Assembly: GCF_932274485.2 (NCBI RefSeq)
Contig: NC_065879.2
Coordinates: 20,014,591 to 20,078,590 of the forward strand
From: Patella vulgata
Taxonomy: Eukaryota > Mollusca > Gastropoda > Patellidae
Direction: 5' to 3'
DNA: 64,000 nucleotides
Translations under genes and position numbers: made by a program
Notes under the pieces: generated by a model
Seen by the model: only the letters and a program-made list of their open reading frames with translations
The model's database searches: none
Told to the model about the DNA's origin: nothing
Shown here: piece after piece, positions 23,294 to 36,212 of the stretch
Layout of the letters: each line of letters starts with the position of its first letter
How positions within the stretch are numbered: the first letter of the stretch is position 1

Positions 23294-23378
23294 GGTTATA
23301 ATCAGGGGGTATGGGGGTATTCATCCAGTCACATCCCGATGGTTGAAACACATCAAATGCCCCTTGACCATTAAACAT
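23176..23378 (+). repeat. Duplicated ~80-bp unit around a GA microsatellite
   Basis: The block from ATCGGTTATAATCAGGGGG to TGATCATTAAACA occurs at about 23177-23250 and again at about 23291-23378, with a (GA)n run of roughly 36 bp between. This looks like a local duplication joined by the dinucleotide tract. Confidence 0.75.
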
Positions 23379-23604
23379 CGGGTCGAAGCCGTGTCACTTG
23401 ACTTTGTGCTCTAAAGTGCACCACTTTAGCACCGACCTAGTTTATACCGGGGAAACACAATTCTATTCATGTCTGGAAGGAATGAAGACATTCTGCCTGA
23501 TGTAGAAAAGCCCTATAGCTTATTAATGATATAGTCGTGCACCACTGACAAACGGAAATCACACTGCAAAATCCCGAGGGCCTTTCCCCACCAACACCGG
23601 GATC

Positions 23605-23876
23605 AAGAGAGAGAGAGAGAGAAATGGGGTTTAACGTCCACTCGACACAACTAGGTCATTTCGGGACTAACATATGGTTTAATTTTATTTCAATAATTCG
23701 CTTGCGCATAGGGGTCTTTAGCAGTGGGAGGAAACCGGAGGACCCGGAGAAAACCCACGAGGTTGGACAGGCGACCCTACACCTTGTCACGTACAACCGG
23801 GGATTCGATACCACGCCAGTCGACTCAATGACAGACTTTATGATACAGCGCGCGAACGCTAACCATTCAGCCCCCC
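23605..23876 (-). mobile_element. SINE-2, near full length
   Basis: The (GA)n end is on the left, followed by AAATGGGGTTTAACGTCCA, then the body, then the tRNA-like head read on the minus strand (ending CATTCAGCC on plus). It closely matches the copies at 1560 and 39884. Confidence 0.85.
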
Positions 23877-24215
23877 CCCCACCTCACCAGGACCAAACCC
23901 AGGACGTCCTTGGTAATGATCCAGTAACACCGTGGTTCGCCTTTTGATTACGGGAACATATAAACAAGTCTTTATCCAATGGAGTTTAAAATCAAACTGG
24001 CTGCCTTGTACATAGATACAATGTTACAAACAATAAGACTAAACAATTTTCACCCAAACTAAGTTCACACAATTCAGTAGACTGATTACTATTTAAGGTA
24101 TATCAGAACACAATTCTATTCGAAGTTAGAAAGAATAAACACACCCTACTTCGTGTAAAAAAAAAACCCTTTATATTATTGAAGAGAGCGTTTAGGTGCT
24201 ATAGAACTTATGATA

Positions 24216-24391
24216 GGTTCCCACTATCATGATTCGTGCTACGATTGAAATCGTGGTTTTAATCGTGGAGTCATCGTGGTGATCATTTATTGAAGTAAGA
24301 CGTAGCAATCGTGTTGATCGTATCGGAACGTACCAGATCGTGGACTGAATGGGGCAATCCTATCGTAACGCATCTCACGACAGTGGGAACC
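24216..24391. mobile_element. 176-bp MITE with TA flanks
   Basis: The inverted ends are GGTTCCCACTATCATGA and TCACGACAGTGGGAACC, with TA on both sides. The interior is rich in ATCGTGG/CACGAT words. No coding capacity. Confidence 0.7.
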
Positions 24392-24599
24392 TAGTATTAG
24401 GGGAAAAAAACAGAAGTAGCAGACAATTAATTAAAGAAAAATTTATTTTCAAAGAAACATTATCACACAATAAAATTCCATGTGCACAATTTCATTTATA
24501 ACCAAGACCTTTCTTTAATACATACATATAACTAGAGAAACTAGCTTCAGTGTACAATAATGCTATATAATGATATACATGTAATATTTTCTTAGAAAA

Positions 24600-25140
24600 A
24601 CTGAAATATATTCTTATAAAAACTGTGTAATACAATGACAATCTCTATAAAGCTAAATAAAGAAATGAAATTCTCAGTAAAGTTATATAACGAAATGACA
24701 TTCTCAGTAAACTCATATAACCAAATAACATCCTCGGTCAACTCATATAACGGAATGATATTCTCGGTGAAATCATAACGAAATGACATTCTCTGTAAAG
24801 TCATATTACGAAATTACATTCTCAGTAGTCATATAACGAAATAACATTCTCAGTAAAATCATATAACGAAATTACATTCTCAGTAAAGTCATATAACGAA
24901 ATTACATTCTTAGTAAAATCAAATAAGGAAATGACATTTTCAGTAAAATCAAATAATGAAATCACATTGTGAGTAAAATTATATAATGAAATTATATTTT
25001 CAGTAAAAATTACATCATGGAAATAAATCTACAGTAAAATTATATCATGAAATAAAATTTTCATTAAAATTATAATATCATAACTTAAATTTACAGTAAA
25101 ATTATATCATGAATTTCAATTTACAGTAAAATTCACTTAT
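24600..25140 (+). repeat. Minisatellite, ~30-bp unit
   Basis: It repeats CATATAACGAAATTACATTC followed by TCAGTAAAAT, with about 17 copies that decay towards both ends. The minus-strand frame across it simply reads the repeat and is not a gene. Confidence 0.85.
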
Positions 25141-25479
25141 TAAATGATCGGTTAATTATAATTACATTTTGAAATATTAATGGAATTTATAGAATATAAA
25201 AATATACATATAGTTCCAATTTTAAATATTGAGTGAATGTGCATATTGTGCATAAAATAAGACTGTGTGAATAATATTGGTATGAAATGAAGTCACACTT
25301 ACAACCCAATCAAATATAAATGTATATCTCTGACACAACTAACAAGAGTTATATAATACTGATCGCAAACAATGCAATAAAATACATTAAAACATTAGAG
25401 GATAGATGGATATCTTAGCACAGATACCATATGTCATATTTAAAGACACAGATTGGCAATTGTTTTCAGGGTAAACGAA

Positions 25480-25990
25480 AAGTCAGTGAAATATTCTAAC
25501 ATTTCAGGATTAAGTAAAATTTCAATGAAATATTCTGACATTTCAGAGTAACCAAGATATCAATGAAATATTCTGAGTTAAGCAAGATGTCAATGCAATA
25601 TTCTGACATTTCAGAGTAACCATCGTGTCAATAAAATATTTTGACATTTCAGAGCAACCATCATGCCAGTTGAGATTTCGGAGTAAACGAGATGTCCATA
25701 AAATAATTTGACATGTCAATAAAATATTTTGACAATTCAGAGAGTCAACCTGAAATGGAAGCACGAAAGAATGAGCGAACAAAATATTAACATACTTGAC
25801 AAATTTCGGTGTGTGTTTTTTTTTTACTATAAAAAGTTAAGTTTAATACAACAATAGTCTTGCATAACCAGTCGAGGAACGAAACCTGTGTTTCGCTGTT
25901 AGTTGTCTAGCAATAGTCGTGGAATGAATTTTGTATTTCACTGTCAGTAGTCTTGCATAACTAGTCGTGGAATGAGTTCTGTATTTGTTC
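25480..25990 (+). repeat. Two adjacent minisatellite-like arrays
   Basis: About 25480-25760 repeats TCAATGAAATATTCTGACAT plus AGTAACCA-like linkers with a period near 37 bp. About 25852-25990 repeats AGTCTTGCATAACCAGTCG plus TGGAATGA...GTATTTC with a period near 60 bp. Copies are diverged. Confidence 0.65.
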
Positions 25991-26709
25991 TCGATCTTCC
26001 TCGTTCATAACATTCATTCTTCTTGGTGGCTGAAAAACAAGGAAAGGGGGGTAACTCTTTCTGAAGCGCCGAATTTAAACCATGTCATGGATTTATTATC
26101 TAAGCCGTCAAGTGATCTACTAAATATACCATTTATTATCGAATGTATTAGTTTGTTCAAACAGATTTTATTGCAGATAATATACAAAGATATTAAGACA
26201 AATTATAGAAATTATGAACTTGCTCCCATAATATAATGTTGATGGCAACACAAACATTTAGCATACACTAGATACAGTTATATACAAATTATATAAATAT
26301 ATATATATAGTTTGATATACAATAAGCGTAATTTAAATCATTGTCATTTTAATGAATTTTTGCATCTAATATAAGTTATTCATTATCATTAACTAAATAT
26401 GATACATATGAGTGTACTATTGTGAGGTTATAATTTACTATTAAAACCTTTTGTTCTGAAAATATAACGTTAAACTGCAAGAAATATTTTCTTGTTGAAA
26501 ACGCTTGGTAAAACAGGGCTCCCATTTAGTAAGATTTTTAATAATTCGTCAAAAGGGACCGTTGAAATATCACCAAGACAAACATACGAACACCCCATCG
26601 GAAAAGTGCCAACTCAAGTAGATCGACAAAGGGGTAGAGGTTAACCATTCACTCAATGATTGCTGTGGACTACATGATATTATGGACACTTTGATTTAAT
26701 TACGATTAA
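25991..26709. other. 3' flank of the glutamate receptor gene
   Basis: AT-rich, with no recognised domain. A further C-terminal exon of the receptor could lie here, since a good donor occurs at 26745, but I cannot identify one. The 83-residue plus frame at 25985 is unsupported. Confidence 0.3.
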
Positions 26710-27506
26710 TTACATATGAAGGAGTAAACTGTTTGGGATACTTACTGTTGGTACACCATATCTACGTGCATAAACAACTTCTCCAAGTAGTGCTATTATT
26801 GATAGAATAAAACCAATTAGAGCAATTAAGAGAGCTCCCGAGAACCTCCTCAAAGTCACCGCCTTCTCGTAAGCTACAGTTGAATCTTGTCCAAAGCTAT
26901 CAAAGATGGGCAGACCATGACTCAGGGTAGTTTCCTTCATGGCACCCTTAAGACACCCTGAACCCATCCATTTCTGCTTGATCTCATAGATCTTCTCTTG
27001 TTCCTGCAGATGAAGAATGGCCTCGTCTAACTTATTACACAGCCCCGTCTTATTTTTCTTACATGCAAACCCGTAGCCTCTATCAACCTGTAGATTATCT
27101 AACACCATCAGATCACACGGTGGTTGCGACGCTAGGTAGTCCAGAAGAGAAGCTTCGCCAATGAAAGCATAATTAGAAGTTCTGACTTTGACAAGCGCTT
27201 CATTATTAGTTGCAACATAATTACTATCAGACATATTCATACCCGCGAAGAGTCGCTTTTCTAGAAACTTTTTAGAGTTCTGCAGATACCAATACGTTGA
27301 TCCTCCTTTTATGACGCCAAAAGAAGCCCTTTTTTGCTGGGACAACTCGGAGAATGTCATAAAGGGGATGTTCCTGGTGTTAGGTTCCTGTGTCAAGAAG
27401 AATGCGGTAAGGTTGGCCACATAGGTGGCTATGAACATAATGGTAAACATCCACCAGAATCCAGCCATCATTCTTCCGGAGATTGATCGTGGTGCAGCTG
27501 TATAAC
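26710..27506 (-). CDS. Glutamate receptor exon 5: M3, S2 and M4
   Basis: It begins after ATTTCTAG and completes codon Ser202. It encodes PRSISGRMMAGFWWMFT, M3, all of S2 and M4, and stops at TAA after NSLLLHM. A perfect donor-like CAACA|GTAAGTAT lies at 26746/26745, after residue 455. Alternative splicing or a further exon could therefore replace the last 11 residues. Confidence 0.92.
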
Positions 27507-29728
27507 CTAGAAATAGTAATGACATGAAATGCAATGGTGTTTAACGTCCTACTGCCATGCACCGACTGGAATTGCAAATAACAGACAAATTCATGTGGGG
27601 TTTCGTGAGGGTGTTGTTGTTGTTTATTACAAATTCAACGTCCAATACATTACTTATAATATAATGGAGGTCACCCAACTACTCGGGGGACTTATATAGC
27701 CCAATGGCCTACTGATTGAAACATGCTAATATTTCAATAAATTTGGGGCCGGTGATACGTTTGACCTAGGGTCCATAAGTAGGTAAATCCGGCCCTGCCT
27801 GTAGTATATATTAGGGTATTACTTACTTTGCCAGGTTAAGGAACTGAAGGTGTAGAGAAAACTGTTAAACAGGGTAAGACCTTCATAGGTTGATGATTTT
27901 CCCACGAAAGAACAATCCTCGTAGGGGCTGTATCTTCCAATTCCATAGAAGAACAATGAGATTCCTATGAAAACAACAGCCACCATGACCCAAACCCCTG
28001 GAGTGAAGGGCGTAAAGAGGACTGTCAGAGGTTCAGCATTAGCCCAGGGATCTGGAGGCTTGTACAGGATACTTAGTCCAGCATTAATAAAAGGATGGGA
28101 GAAGTCAACTACTGTTGCTCTTTTTGAGGTGATGGTCAGTGGCGCCGCAGCTATATCGACATCCTGTAAATGCAAATTGTGAAACAAATAATAAACTTAG
28201 TTTCATCGTGCCTAGAATTGGACGTTTAATGTACCTTTCGAGAAGAACGACAGCCTGTTTTCATTAATGTATGGATTCCTTTGCCATAGGTGGCACCGGA
28301 AGTAAGCCGCTGGATCGCTAACAAGGACGTCAGATGGGACGTAAAACCGATGTCCCGTGTACACTTTATCGTGCACGTATGTCCGTCGAGATTAGCCCAG
28401 TTGGTGCAGAAACGTAGGACGTTACCCCCCCCCCCCTTTCATTCCATTTAGGGAAAGACAGTTCCGTTTACTTTCTTCGATTTCCAACTCTCTTTCGTGC
28501 ACACGAATGTGTATACTGATGAACCTGGTGTAGCAACATCAGATTAAAGTAACAGTAATCACTTGTAAACTACAATACTGTGAACGACGAATCTCTAAAA
28601 GGAATAACAGTCAACAAATGGTTCAAATCTGTTCAGTATTTACAAAGACACGTGGAATTGAAATTATATCGATCTATGCTTTTCACTCTGCATAACGTCC
28701 GACGCTAATTGGGATAGGGTTTCCAATCTGGTCAAACTGATAGGACCATCGGGATTTTAATGACTAGACGTGACGTTTTTTGTCTTCCAGGGAGTTTTGT
28801 GACCGGGGATAGGGTGTGGAATCTGGTCAACTTGATAATATATCAGTGCAGACGGTTGGTGATGCCCATGGGGCCAACCCCTTGATTGTCTGCAAGTGGA
28901 CGGTAACGAAATTAACAGCTATAATTTCAACTTCCCAACACCTTAATCTAATATGACTCTTTTCTTGGAGGCCCCCCCCCCTCCCCGGAAATAGATGTCA
29001 GGGACCGCAGTTCCTCTTTGGTTTGACCCCCGCCCCCCTCCCCCCGCCTTGAAATCAGATGCCCGGGCCCACAGCTCCTCTTGGTTGGATGCCCCTCCCT
29101 TGAAATAGATGCTTGGGACGGCAGTTCCGCTTCGGTTGACCCTCTCCCTCAAATAGGCTTGCAGCCAAAATTTCTAGCGTGAAGTTCCGCTACATGGTCC
29201 TCCCAAATAAACAAACTATACATTTTTGGAAAGCTTTTAACATCAGGAACACAAATCCAGAGAGTTCCAAGCAAAAAGTCTGCACTAACTCGATTGAGGG
29301 CCAGATGAAAATTGTGATAATTGTTAAGTAAATGCTATATTTATACTAATAATTGTGAAGTTGACATAAAATTAAATATTGGCTAAAACACCCGATGCCT
29401 TCATCCTATGTAGCGGAATTGTGTTTCTAAGCAAGGTAGAAATTTTGGCTGCAGGCCTAAAACCCCTTGAAATAGGTGGCCGAATGGTTAAAAGGGTGCG
29501 CGTTAAATAATAAGGTCTGTCATTGAATCAAGTGGTGTGGTTTTAATTCCCGCTTGTATATGACAAGAAATATGGTCGCCTGTCCAACTTCGTGGGTTTA
29601 CTCCGGGGTTCACCGGTTTCCACCGCGCAGCTAAAGACCTCTACGCGCAAGCGAATTATTGAAAAATAATTGAACCATTTATTAGTCCCGAAATGTACCG
29701 AGTGGACATTACCCCCCCCCTCTCTCTC

Positions 29729-29759
<31 letters not shown>

Positions 29760-32351
29760 TCAATGTTCATCTCTTACCTTATGCACTAAATCTCCTATCA
29801 TCCCGTTCCACTGTCCAGGTGTATGTTCGGAGCCATAATTGCCGTCATCTGGTGTAACTATATCATACGTAAAATTTGAATATTTACTCATCTCATCCAA
29901 GATGTCGATAATAATTCCTTGATATTGTTTTCCCTCTGTTGGCATTAAATATGGCGGCTCCTGTAAAATAAAGTAGCGTGAAATATTTAAAGGGGAAATC
30001 ACCACAAACTTTCGATCGCTGGGTAAGACGCTAGTTCTCTAACGAGATCAACCCCAGGGGCGCAAAACAGGGGGGTGGGAGGGGGTGGGTGAGTGCGGCT
30101 TAGTCCAGATAGGCAGATGGGCCGATGTTTTTACCAAGTGGGCCGGTTTTTTTCAGGGAAATGGGTCGGTTTGCCGGCGGCCCTTACACGTTCAATCAAA
30201 CCAAAATGAGGCCTACAGATTAATATTCAACTGAGACATTCCAAAATTACAAAATGCTAAATTTACTTAGTGCAGAACAACAGGGTGTGAAACTCCATTC
30301 TTATTTTATTTCATTTTTCATTTCGTGTAGGTATATAAATCCAACCTCGAAATATGAACACAGTGGCCTGTTTAGCATGTCTAGAAGTTTTAGCTAAAAA
30401 AAAATTCGAGCCTTTTGGCGGCGAAATGAAATGGTGTTTAATGGGCATATGCCATAAAATTTTACCCGGACAGCGGCACTACAGCCTACTCTTATATCGA
30501 ATTCCAACTGCCAAGGGATCTTTTGCGTGCACGCCAATGTGTATAAGGGACCTCGGTTTTTCGTCCCATCCGAACGACTATACGTTGTCTCTTGCCAAGC
30601 CCTTTGCACCACTGACAAGGGACAACCACGCCGGAAAATCCTGATGAACTTTCTCCGTCAACGCTGGGATTGAACACCCGACCCCCAGGTTAGCGAGCCA
30701 ACGTCTTATCCGCTGAGCCACCGTGGCTCCCGAGCCTTTCGTATCGATAAGTGAACATGAAACGCGGGGTCTATTCCACTAGTTACTGGACACATGACTA
30801 GGGGTGGGGGTAGTTACTCATTTGTTAGCCCGGGACGTTTCGAATTGACAAAACTGCAAGTCAGTCCTCCCACAGTTATGTCAGCCTTGTCAACTAAGTT
30901 AAGCGATGTCTACACGAAACAGCCAACCCATACAACCGTCGGACGGTCGTATCCGACCAACTAATGTGTCAAATGGTTGGATGAATAGCGTGTTGCATAG
31001 ATAGGACCAGTTCTATTCAGACGGACTGATCCAATAGCCAATTGAATTGTAACATCCAATCAGAGCCACCAAACCAGAATTAAGCATATCTAGGGATTTT
31101 TCCGATGTTGTGAGATTCGCCGGTTGGTAAAAGGATAATATTCATTTCGACGTGATTTGACTAGAAAATTACATGGGCTCGGCTTGGCGGATCTGGGTGG
31201 AGACCGTAGGGACGCCCCCCCCCCCCCGTAAAACAAAAATCACTATAAAAAAGCTTAAAAAATTCATGAACTATGGCTCCAAATTTCAATCAGCTATGTT
31301 TCCAAATTTCATTCAGTATAGTAATGTTGTGGATGTTGAAACGAAATGTTATATTCCCGACCATCATAAGCGCCGCAGATTACCCTGGGGCCACCCTCCC
31401 CGACAGATGTATCGCTGTGGTATACACGCCCTGAACAAAATTTGATCAGTAACAGTTTACTAACCTCTAACGACGTTATCTTGTAGTTGGGCACATCTGC
31501 CTGAAAAATATAAATACATAAAGTTAATCAGATATTACTAAGACCGAAAGAATTAAAATTACTTGGGGTTTTTTTTTACGGTTACTCGACCGACTCTATT
31601 AATTTAGCCCAAATCGCAGATTTATTTTACATAAATCGGTTTCTGTGCGCTTTCGGCAGACACTGAAATTTCGATATTTTTACAGAACCTTAAACATACA
31701 TTATGCAAGAGCTAAATCTGCCAATTGCAGATCTTTCTTTAAGCCTGAAATGTTATCTAAATTATTAATTAGACATTAATTAACTTATCCAGATCATAAT
31801 CAACTCTCGGTGGTATCGCTAGGCTGCGATGTTTATTGGATTAGGTTCCGATTTGCTGTTCGACTTCCATTCATAATTAATCATGAAACGGATAATCGAG
31901 ACTATGTTTTTTTATCCTACCGACTTTAGTAATGATGATCGAGGCTAGGCCGAAAATTCAATCGCTAATATCTCGGTTCATAGTGGATCAATCTGACTGA
32001 AATTTTCAGCAAATTCCCTTTACACTATTTAGTTTTAACTATTATAGTGAGAAATGAAAGCTCTTTATCTAATCTCAAATAATGTATCTTTAACTAAGGT
32101 CGAAATAAACCCTTTATGGTATCTAAATTCACATCATGTAGATTATAAAAAGGTTAATTTATTAGCTCACTTATTAATATTTGGGTGCAACGTGTACATC
32201 TGTTGTTTTTTTTAATGAGTCATTCATCAATTTGTATCAGTTACAACATAATTCGAAATTATAGGTCAACTTAGAGCGATATAAATTTTATATTGACATA
32301 TTAGTTGCTACATATAGACCGAGTACTATAGTATAGTGATATTATGTTAAG

Positions 32352-32397
<46 letters not shown>

Positions 32398-34242
32398 TCG
32401 CTCGCTCTCGAGTACTTTCCCCTTGTCAGCGTTGCAGGACGAAGGGCCTGACAAGAACAGGTCCCGTGTACACATTGGCGTGCACGTAAGCGATCCTTTA
32501 GCAGTTGGAATTCGATTAGGACTTAGCACCGCTGTCCGGGCAACATTTCCCTCATAACGTATGCCCGTCTTCATTATAGCCCTGTCGGAGCAGAACAGTG
32601 GGACGTTAAACCCTGTTTCATTTCATTTAATTATCCCCATTGGTTCACAAAAGTAGGACGTTAAACCACCTTCAATAACTTCTATTTTTTTAAAGATGTT
32701 GACAATAGGTTCATTTTCACAAACCTTGAAAGGTTTGAGTGGTGTGACACCGCTCATCCACTATTAAGAGGGAGAGAGAGAAATGGGGTTTAATTAACGT
32801 CCATTCGACACAAACTAGGTCATTTCGGGACTAAAACATGGTTCATTTTTATTTCAATAATTCGCTTCCGCGTAGGCGTCTTTAGCTGCGGGGCGGGGCG
32901 GTGAACCCCAGAGAAAACCCACGAGGTTGGACAGGCGACCCTACTCCTTGTCACGTACAACCTTGGAATCGAAACCACGCTAGTTGACTCAATGACAGAC
33001 CTTATGATACAGCACGCACGTGCTAACCATTCGGCCATTCCCCCCTCTCCCTGATCCTCTATTAAATACCATCTATAGACGATATCTACTTCCTAACAAC
33101 TGACTTGTCCAAATACAAATAATATCATGTCAAAACCCAAACGGTTATATAGGATAACAATCACAGCTTAAAACAACAACAACCACCAAATGGTGTTGGC
33201 GAGACGTTAAACCCCATACATTCCTAATGATAACATCAATACCATGTTAACAATGATCTATTCATATACACCATGCACACCCGTTGGTGAAATTTAAATA
33301 AATATGTCAATACATGTTGGTATCCATAGAAACATATTACGCACCTGCTCCTTAAAGGGATACAAGGTCAATAAATTATTTAAATTAAACACAAATAAAT
33401 TCAGAGAAAATCTTATTAAGAAAGTAATTTAGAAATGAAATTGAGTGCAATATGGCAGAACCGTTCTAATCTATTTAAAATCGGAGTCTTCCGTGAGTTG
33501 ATTATGGTCTTGTCATGTTAATAAATGCCTAATAAATAATTTATATAACCTTTCAGACCTAAAGAAATGCCTGCAATAAGCCTGTTTAAGTAAGTAATTT
33601 ACAAATGAACTTGAGTGCAATAGACATTAAGATCAAGCCGTCTTTATCGCCATTTGCTTAAAGTAACCTGTGTCATTTGCAATTTTCGCTCAAATTTCTC
33701 AAGGCTTAATCCATGCTAATGTGAACTCCGATTGATTATTGAACATTTGATTAAGAAATCCAAATCCAAATACCAACACTAGATAATCTCCCGGCTTGAA
33801 TTCAATAGGATTTAATCTAGGCCTATCAATGATTATTCGCAGACAACGAAATGGTTGCGGGCTTGTTACATAGCTAGCAGCATTGATCGATGGAATTTGA
33901 AAACAACATAGTTTTGTAAATATGAAATGGAATTGAACCATTTTTTTTTTTACTGATATTTAGATTTGAAATGAAATGAAATGGGAGAACGAGTTAAGAT
34001 TAAAGAATCGTCGTAATTTGCAACGCATTCTATAGCGCTAAAATGACGCATTGAGATTTTAATATGTTCAATTACTAAATTGAACTTGGAATGTACTTGA
34101 CTACCATCTTTCAAATAAATGAGTTAACTGAAGTCCAAAAATTCGGAATTAAACCCAAATATTTATTACTTTCGTTGCCGATAATAAAACAATATATTTA
34201 ATCGCTTTGGTGCAATTCTATTTATAATTAAAGATGCATTAT

Positions 34243-34276
<34 letters not shown>

Positions 34277-36177
34277 GATGGGATTTAATGTTCACTCGAC
34301 ACAAACTAAGTCATTTCGGGACTAACAGTGCATTAATTCGCTTGCGCATAGGCTTATTTAGCGGTCGGAAAAAATCACGAGGCTGGACAGACGACCCTAC
34401 TGCTTGTCACATACAAGCGGGGAATCGAAACCACGTCACTTGATTCAATGACAGACTTTATGATGCAACGCTGATGCATTATGAAATATTTAGATAGAGA
34501 GCTGACAGTTCTCTCTATAATAATTTAAAAATAGATAATGAAAAAGGTATACATTTAAAATTTCTCTCAAATTACTTTATTTTGAGCGAAGTTATCAGTG
34601 TTTGAAGTTTTGATAAGAATAGTGTAGTCTCGATTTTTATTGCTACCAATGTTACGATACTAAACAAAGTCTCGATAATGCTCTAGAGAGTTGATTATTT
34701 ATATAACATATCAGGCCAAACAAAAGACCTGCAATGGTCAGATTTAGCTCTATCATAAGTTATATTTAATAGGAAACTTGGCAAGGTTATAATCAATCCT
34801 ATAAATCCTGATTATATCAAAGTTATAATCGATAATCCACTTGTTATTTCCTATAAACTGACCGTATTTTATTTTACAGTCTGATAAAGGAAAGTGACGT
34901 GGTGGATATTTTACAATCTGATAAAGGGAAATGGTGTAATGGATATTTTACAATCTGGTAAAGGAAAATGATATTGTCGATGTGTAATACAAAGGAAACC
35001 AAGGTCCCGTGTACACACTGCCACCCACCCAACCCCCACACCCGTCTAAGTAAAACTTTGTAGCATATATGTATCTACGATGTAACTTATTTAAAATATA
35101 CCCAATATTGCCCCTTTAAGAATGCGTCACGATTGAGAACGTCTTTAACGACAAGGTGTTTGTGACACATTAGTTTATACGCCCTATTTATAACCCTGTT
35201 ATCAAACCTTATCAGATATGATTATTCATATGTAAATATTACAAGACGTAAGCCCATTTTGAATGTACTGTGTATAAATTACGTCATTTCGTGAAGATTA
35301 TCAGTCTTTATATTGTTTGAACATGGATCAGAATGGCAAATCTATATCTATTGTACGTGATTCGCCATGTTTCAATAGATTTTACATTGAGTTAGACCAT
35401 GGGCATAAAATGAAGTGTCTATAGTGGTCTCCCTTGGGAAAAGTATTTAGTTTATTAAAATGTTACAACCAATGTCTAGACGAGACATTAATGTCCTGGT
35501 TAGGAAAATATATTAGACCCCCAGGAATTGTTAGCTATATCAGACTCCCAGAAATTGTTAGCTATATCAGATCCTCAGGAACTATTAGCTATATCAGACC
35601 TCCGGGAATTGTCAGCTATACCAGATCCCCAGGAATTGTTAGCTATATCAGATCTCAAGGAACTATTAGCTATATTACATCTCCAGGAATTGTTAGCTAT
35701 TTTAAACCCCAAGAAAGTGTTAGCTATATTTGACCTCCAGGAATTGTTAGCTATATTTGACCTCCAGGAATTGTTAGCTATTTTTGACCCCCAGGAATTG
35801 TTAGCTATATTTGACCTCCGAGAATTCTTAGTTCCCTGAATTGTTGGCTATATTTGACCTCCAGGAATTGTCAGCTATATCAGACCCCAGGCTATGTAAG
35901 GTTTCTAGAATATGCTAGAACAACCCGCTTTGTGACCTGCCACCCGTCACTACGTAGAGCTAATTGGCACGATAGACTTTCACACCATTTAAAAGATAAT
36001 GCCGCTTTTCCTGTATTTTCTAATAGAGTACTACCACCGGGAAATTAATGTCATTCACACACCGACCTGTTCATTTAGTTCAAATGTTATTGAGTCGCTA
36101 AAACTAACCTAGATATGTAATAGTTTATATTGTCATGAAAGGGAATGAAAGAGATTTGACTTTTCTGCATCCACTGT

Positions 36178-36212
<35 letters not shown>

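Noticed and set aside
24592-25140. Possible CRISPR-like or protein-coding repeat
   Set aside because: Repeats are contiguous with no unique spacers and decay gradually; this is a minisatellite in an animal genome. The same applies to 38.3-39.0 and 44.7-44.9 kb.
35434-35839. Two overlapping open frames of about 100 residues with a repeated IVSYIRSPG-type motif
   Set aside because: They lie wholly in a 30-bp minisatellite; a unit length divisible by three keeps several frames open at once. No start context or flanking exon signals.
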